A stretch of 5,193 nt of DNA from contig CAYVXT010000002.1 in NCBI GenBank assembly GCA_964455485.1, forward strand, positions 1 through 5,193. Direction: 5' to 3'. The notes under the pieces are model-generated. The model was not told where the DNA came from, did not search any database, and saw nothing but the letters and a program-made list of their open reading frames with translations. Source of the stretch: CAYVXT01 sp964455485 (GTDB lineage: Bacteria > Patescibacteriota > Minisyncoccia > Phycocordibacterales > WO2-35-19). Below, piece after piece: positions 4,781 to 5,193 of the stretch. The stretch's first letter is position 1; each line of letters starts with the position of its first letter. A program made the translations under genes and the position numbers.

Positions 4781-4809
4781 ATTATAGTCCAAAGGCGCAA
4801 GTTTAAAAG
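4781..4809 (-). promoter_or_regulatory. Promoter of the candidate ncRNA
   Basis: A perfect TATAAT (4786-4781, minus) lies 7-8 nt before the G at 4773 where the terminal stem of the RNA begins. The -35 position at 17 nt holds only CTTTTA (4809-4804), the same weak hexamer found 17 nt before TATAAA upstream of clpP. The placement of TATAAT relative to the folded RNA is the main support. Confidence 0.5.
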
Positions 4810-4813
4810 TTTA
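4791..4813. repeat. Partial relative of the rsmE-clpP intergenic element
   Basis: AAAGGCGCAA (4791-4800) is identical to minus-strand 145-136 of the palindromic element. AAGTTTAAAAGTTT (4799-4812) matches plus-strand 110-123 with one mismatch. The pieces are in rearranged order and orientation, so this is a fragment or a related element rather than a full copy. It lies between ndk and the TATAAT of the candidate ncRNA. Confidence 0.35.
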
Positions 4814-4836
4814 CAATCCCCTAAAAGTGTTTTTAA

Positions 4837-5193
4837 CTATTCATCCACACCAAACCTTTTATACTCTATAGGTTCAAAGTCTTTGCCAAACCAAAATTCA
4901 ATTTCGTGCTTGGCTTCCTCTGGTGTTTCTGAAGCATGCACAAGGTTCATCACGGCCCTCTTCTCTGAATTTGCCAGTGCAGGAGAATCATTTGAAAAGT
5001 CCCCTCTTATAGTCCCCATATCGGCCATATAAGGCAAAGTTGGACCAACAATCTTTCTTATCATATCAACTGCATGAATACCCTGTATTACCATTTTCAC
5101 CATCGGAGCTGAAATCATGTAATTTATAAGCCATTCTCTCACCATTTTTCCTATTTCAAACTGATCACTAGTACCAAGCTTTTCTACTGGATC
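4837..5193 (-). CDS. ndk: Nucleoside diphosphate kinase (3' part, runs off the right edge)
   Basis: NDK moves the gamma phosphate from ATP to other nucleoside diphosphates through a phosphohistidine, balancing NTP and dNTP pools in the cytoplasm. The visible 118 residues include GTSDQFEIG, a central KMVIQGIHAVDMIRKIVGPT block, GTIRGDF and NLVHASE, whose His (codon at 4938-4936) is the phosphorylated residue. The stretch NDSPALANSEKR between GTIRGDF and the active His is longer than in E. coli or human NDK and resembles the longer form I associate with Patescibacteria and some archaea. The Met at 5145 is internal, since the frame stays open and family-like (DPVEKLGTSDQ) to the edge; the true start is outside. 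No clear terminator follows the TAG. Confidence 0.95.
   Translation of the reverse strand, partial: DPVEKLGTSDQFEIGKMVREWLINYMISAPMVKMVIQGIHAVDMIRKIVGPTLPYMADMGTIRGDFSNDSPALANSEKRAVMNLVHASETPEEAKHEIEFWFGKDFEPIEYKRFGVDE

Noticed and set aside
4800..4836. Terminator for ndk in the AT-rich sequence after its stop
   Set aside because: Only a 5-bp A-T hairpin (4822-4826 with 4831-4835) is visible, too weak to call.
5143..5145. Met at 5145 as the start of ndk
   Set aside because: The frame stays open to the window edge and the upstream residues (LGTSDQFEIGK) continue the NDK family sequence, so the Met is internal.

Overview
The window looks like AT-rich bacterial chromosome, most likely from a Candidate Phyla Radiation (Patescibacteria) lineage, probably Parcubacteria-like. 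That placement rests on remembered family resemblance: the form of the nucleoside diphosphate kinase, the short RNase Y, the beta-CASP RNase, the near absence of Shine-Dalgarno sequences and the GC-rich palindromic repeats. I ran no database search.

Layout from left to right: the 5' end of rsmE (16S rRNA m3U1498 methyltransferase) runs off the left edge on the minus strand. A 60-bp imperfect palindrome lies between it and the divergent clpP (202-798, plus), which ends in a strong intrinsic terminator at 821-853. A promoter overlapping that terminator's T tract appears to give a leader of about 140 nt to rny (RNase Y, 1027-2556, plus). The last codons of rny carry a near-consensus promoter for an unannotated 28-residue single-span membrane protein (2584-2670). 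A GC-rich bidirectional hairpin (2673-2701) then separates the plus-strand genes from a convergent minus-strand pair: a small membrane protein (4556-4134) and a metallo-beta-lactamase/beta-CASP RNase (4134-2704), coupled through a TGATG stop/start overlap. The 280-bp gap at 4557-4836 appears to encode a structured RNA of about 176 nt on the minus strand, with its own TATAAT box and terminator. The right edge holds the 3' part of ndk (nucleoside diphosphate kinase, minus).

Functionally the window is rich in RNA and protein turnover: an rRNA methyltransferase, the ClpP protease, a membrane-anchored endoribonuclease and a beta-CASP RNase. The points most worth a second look are: the candidate ncRNA, whose rod-with-bubble fold resembles 6S RNA and works better on one strand; a 30-residue in-frame insertion in the beta-CASP protein made of two GC-rich repeat sequences; a Met in that protein where the last zinc-ligand His (motif C) is expected; and the tiny membrane protein with its own promoter.
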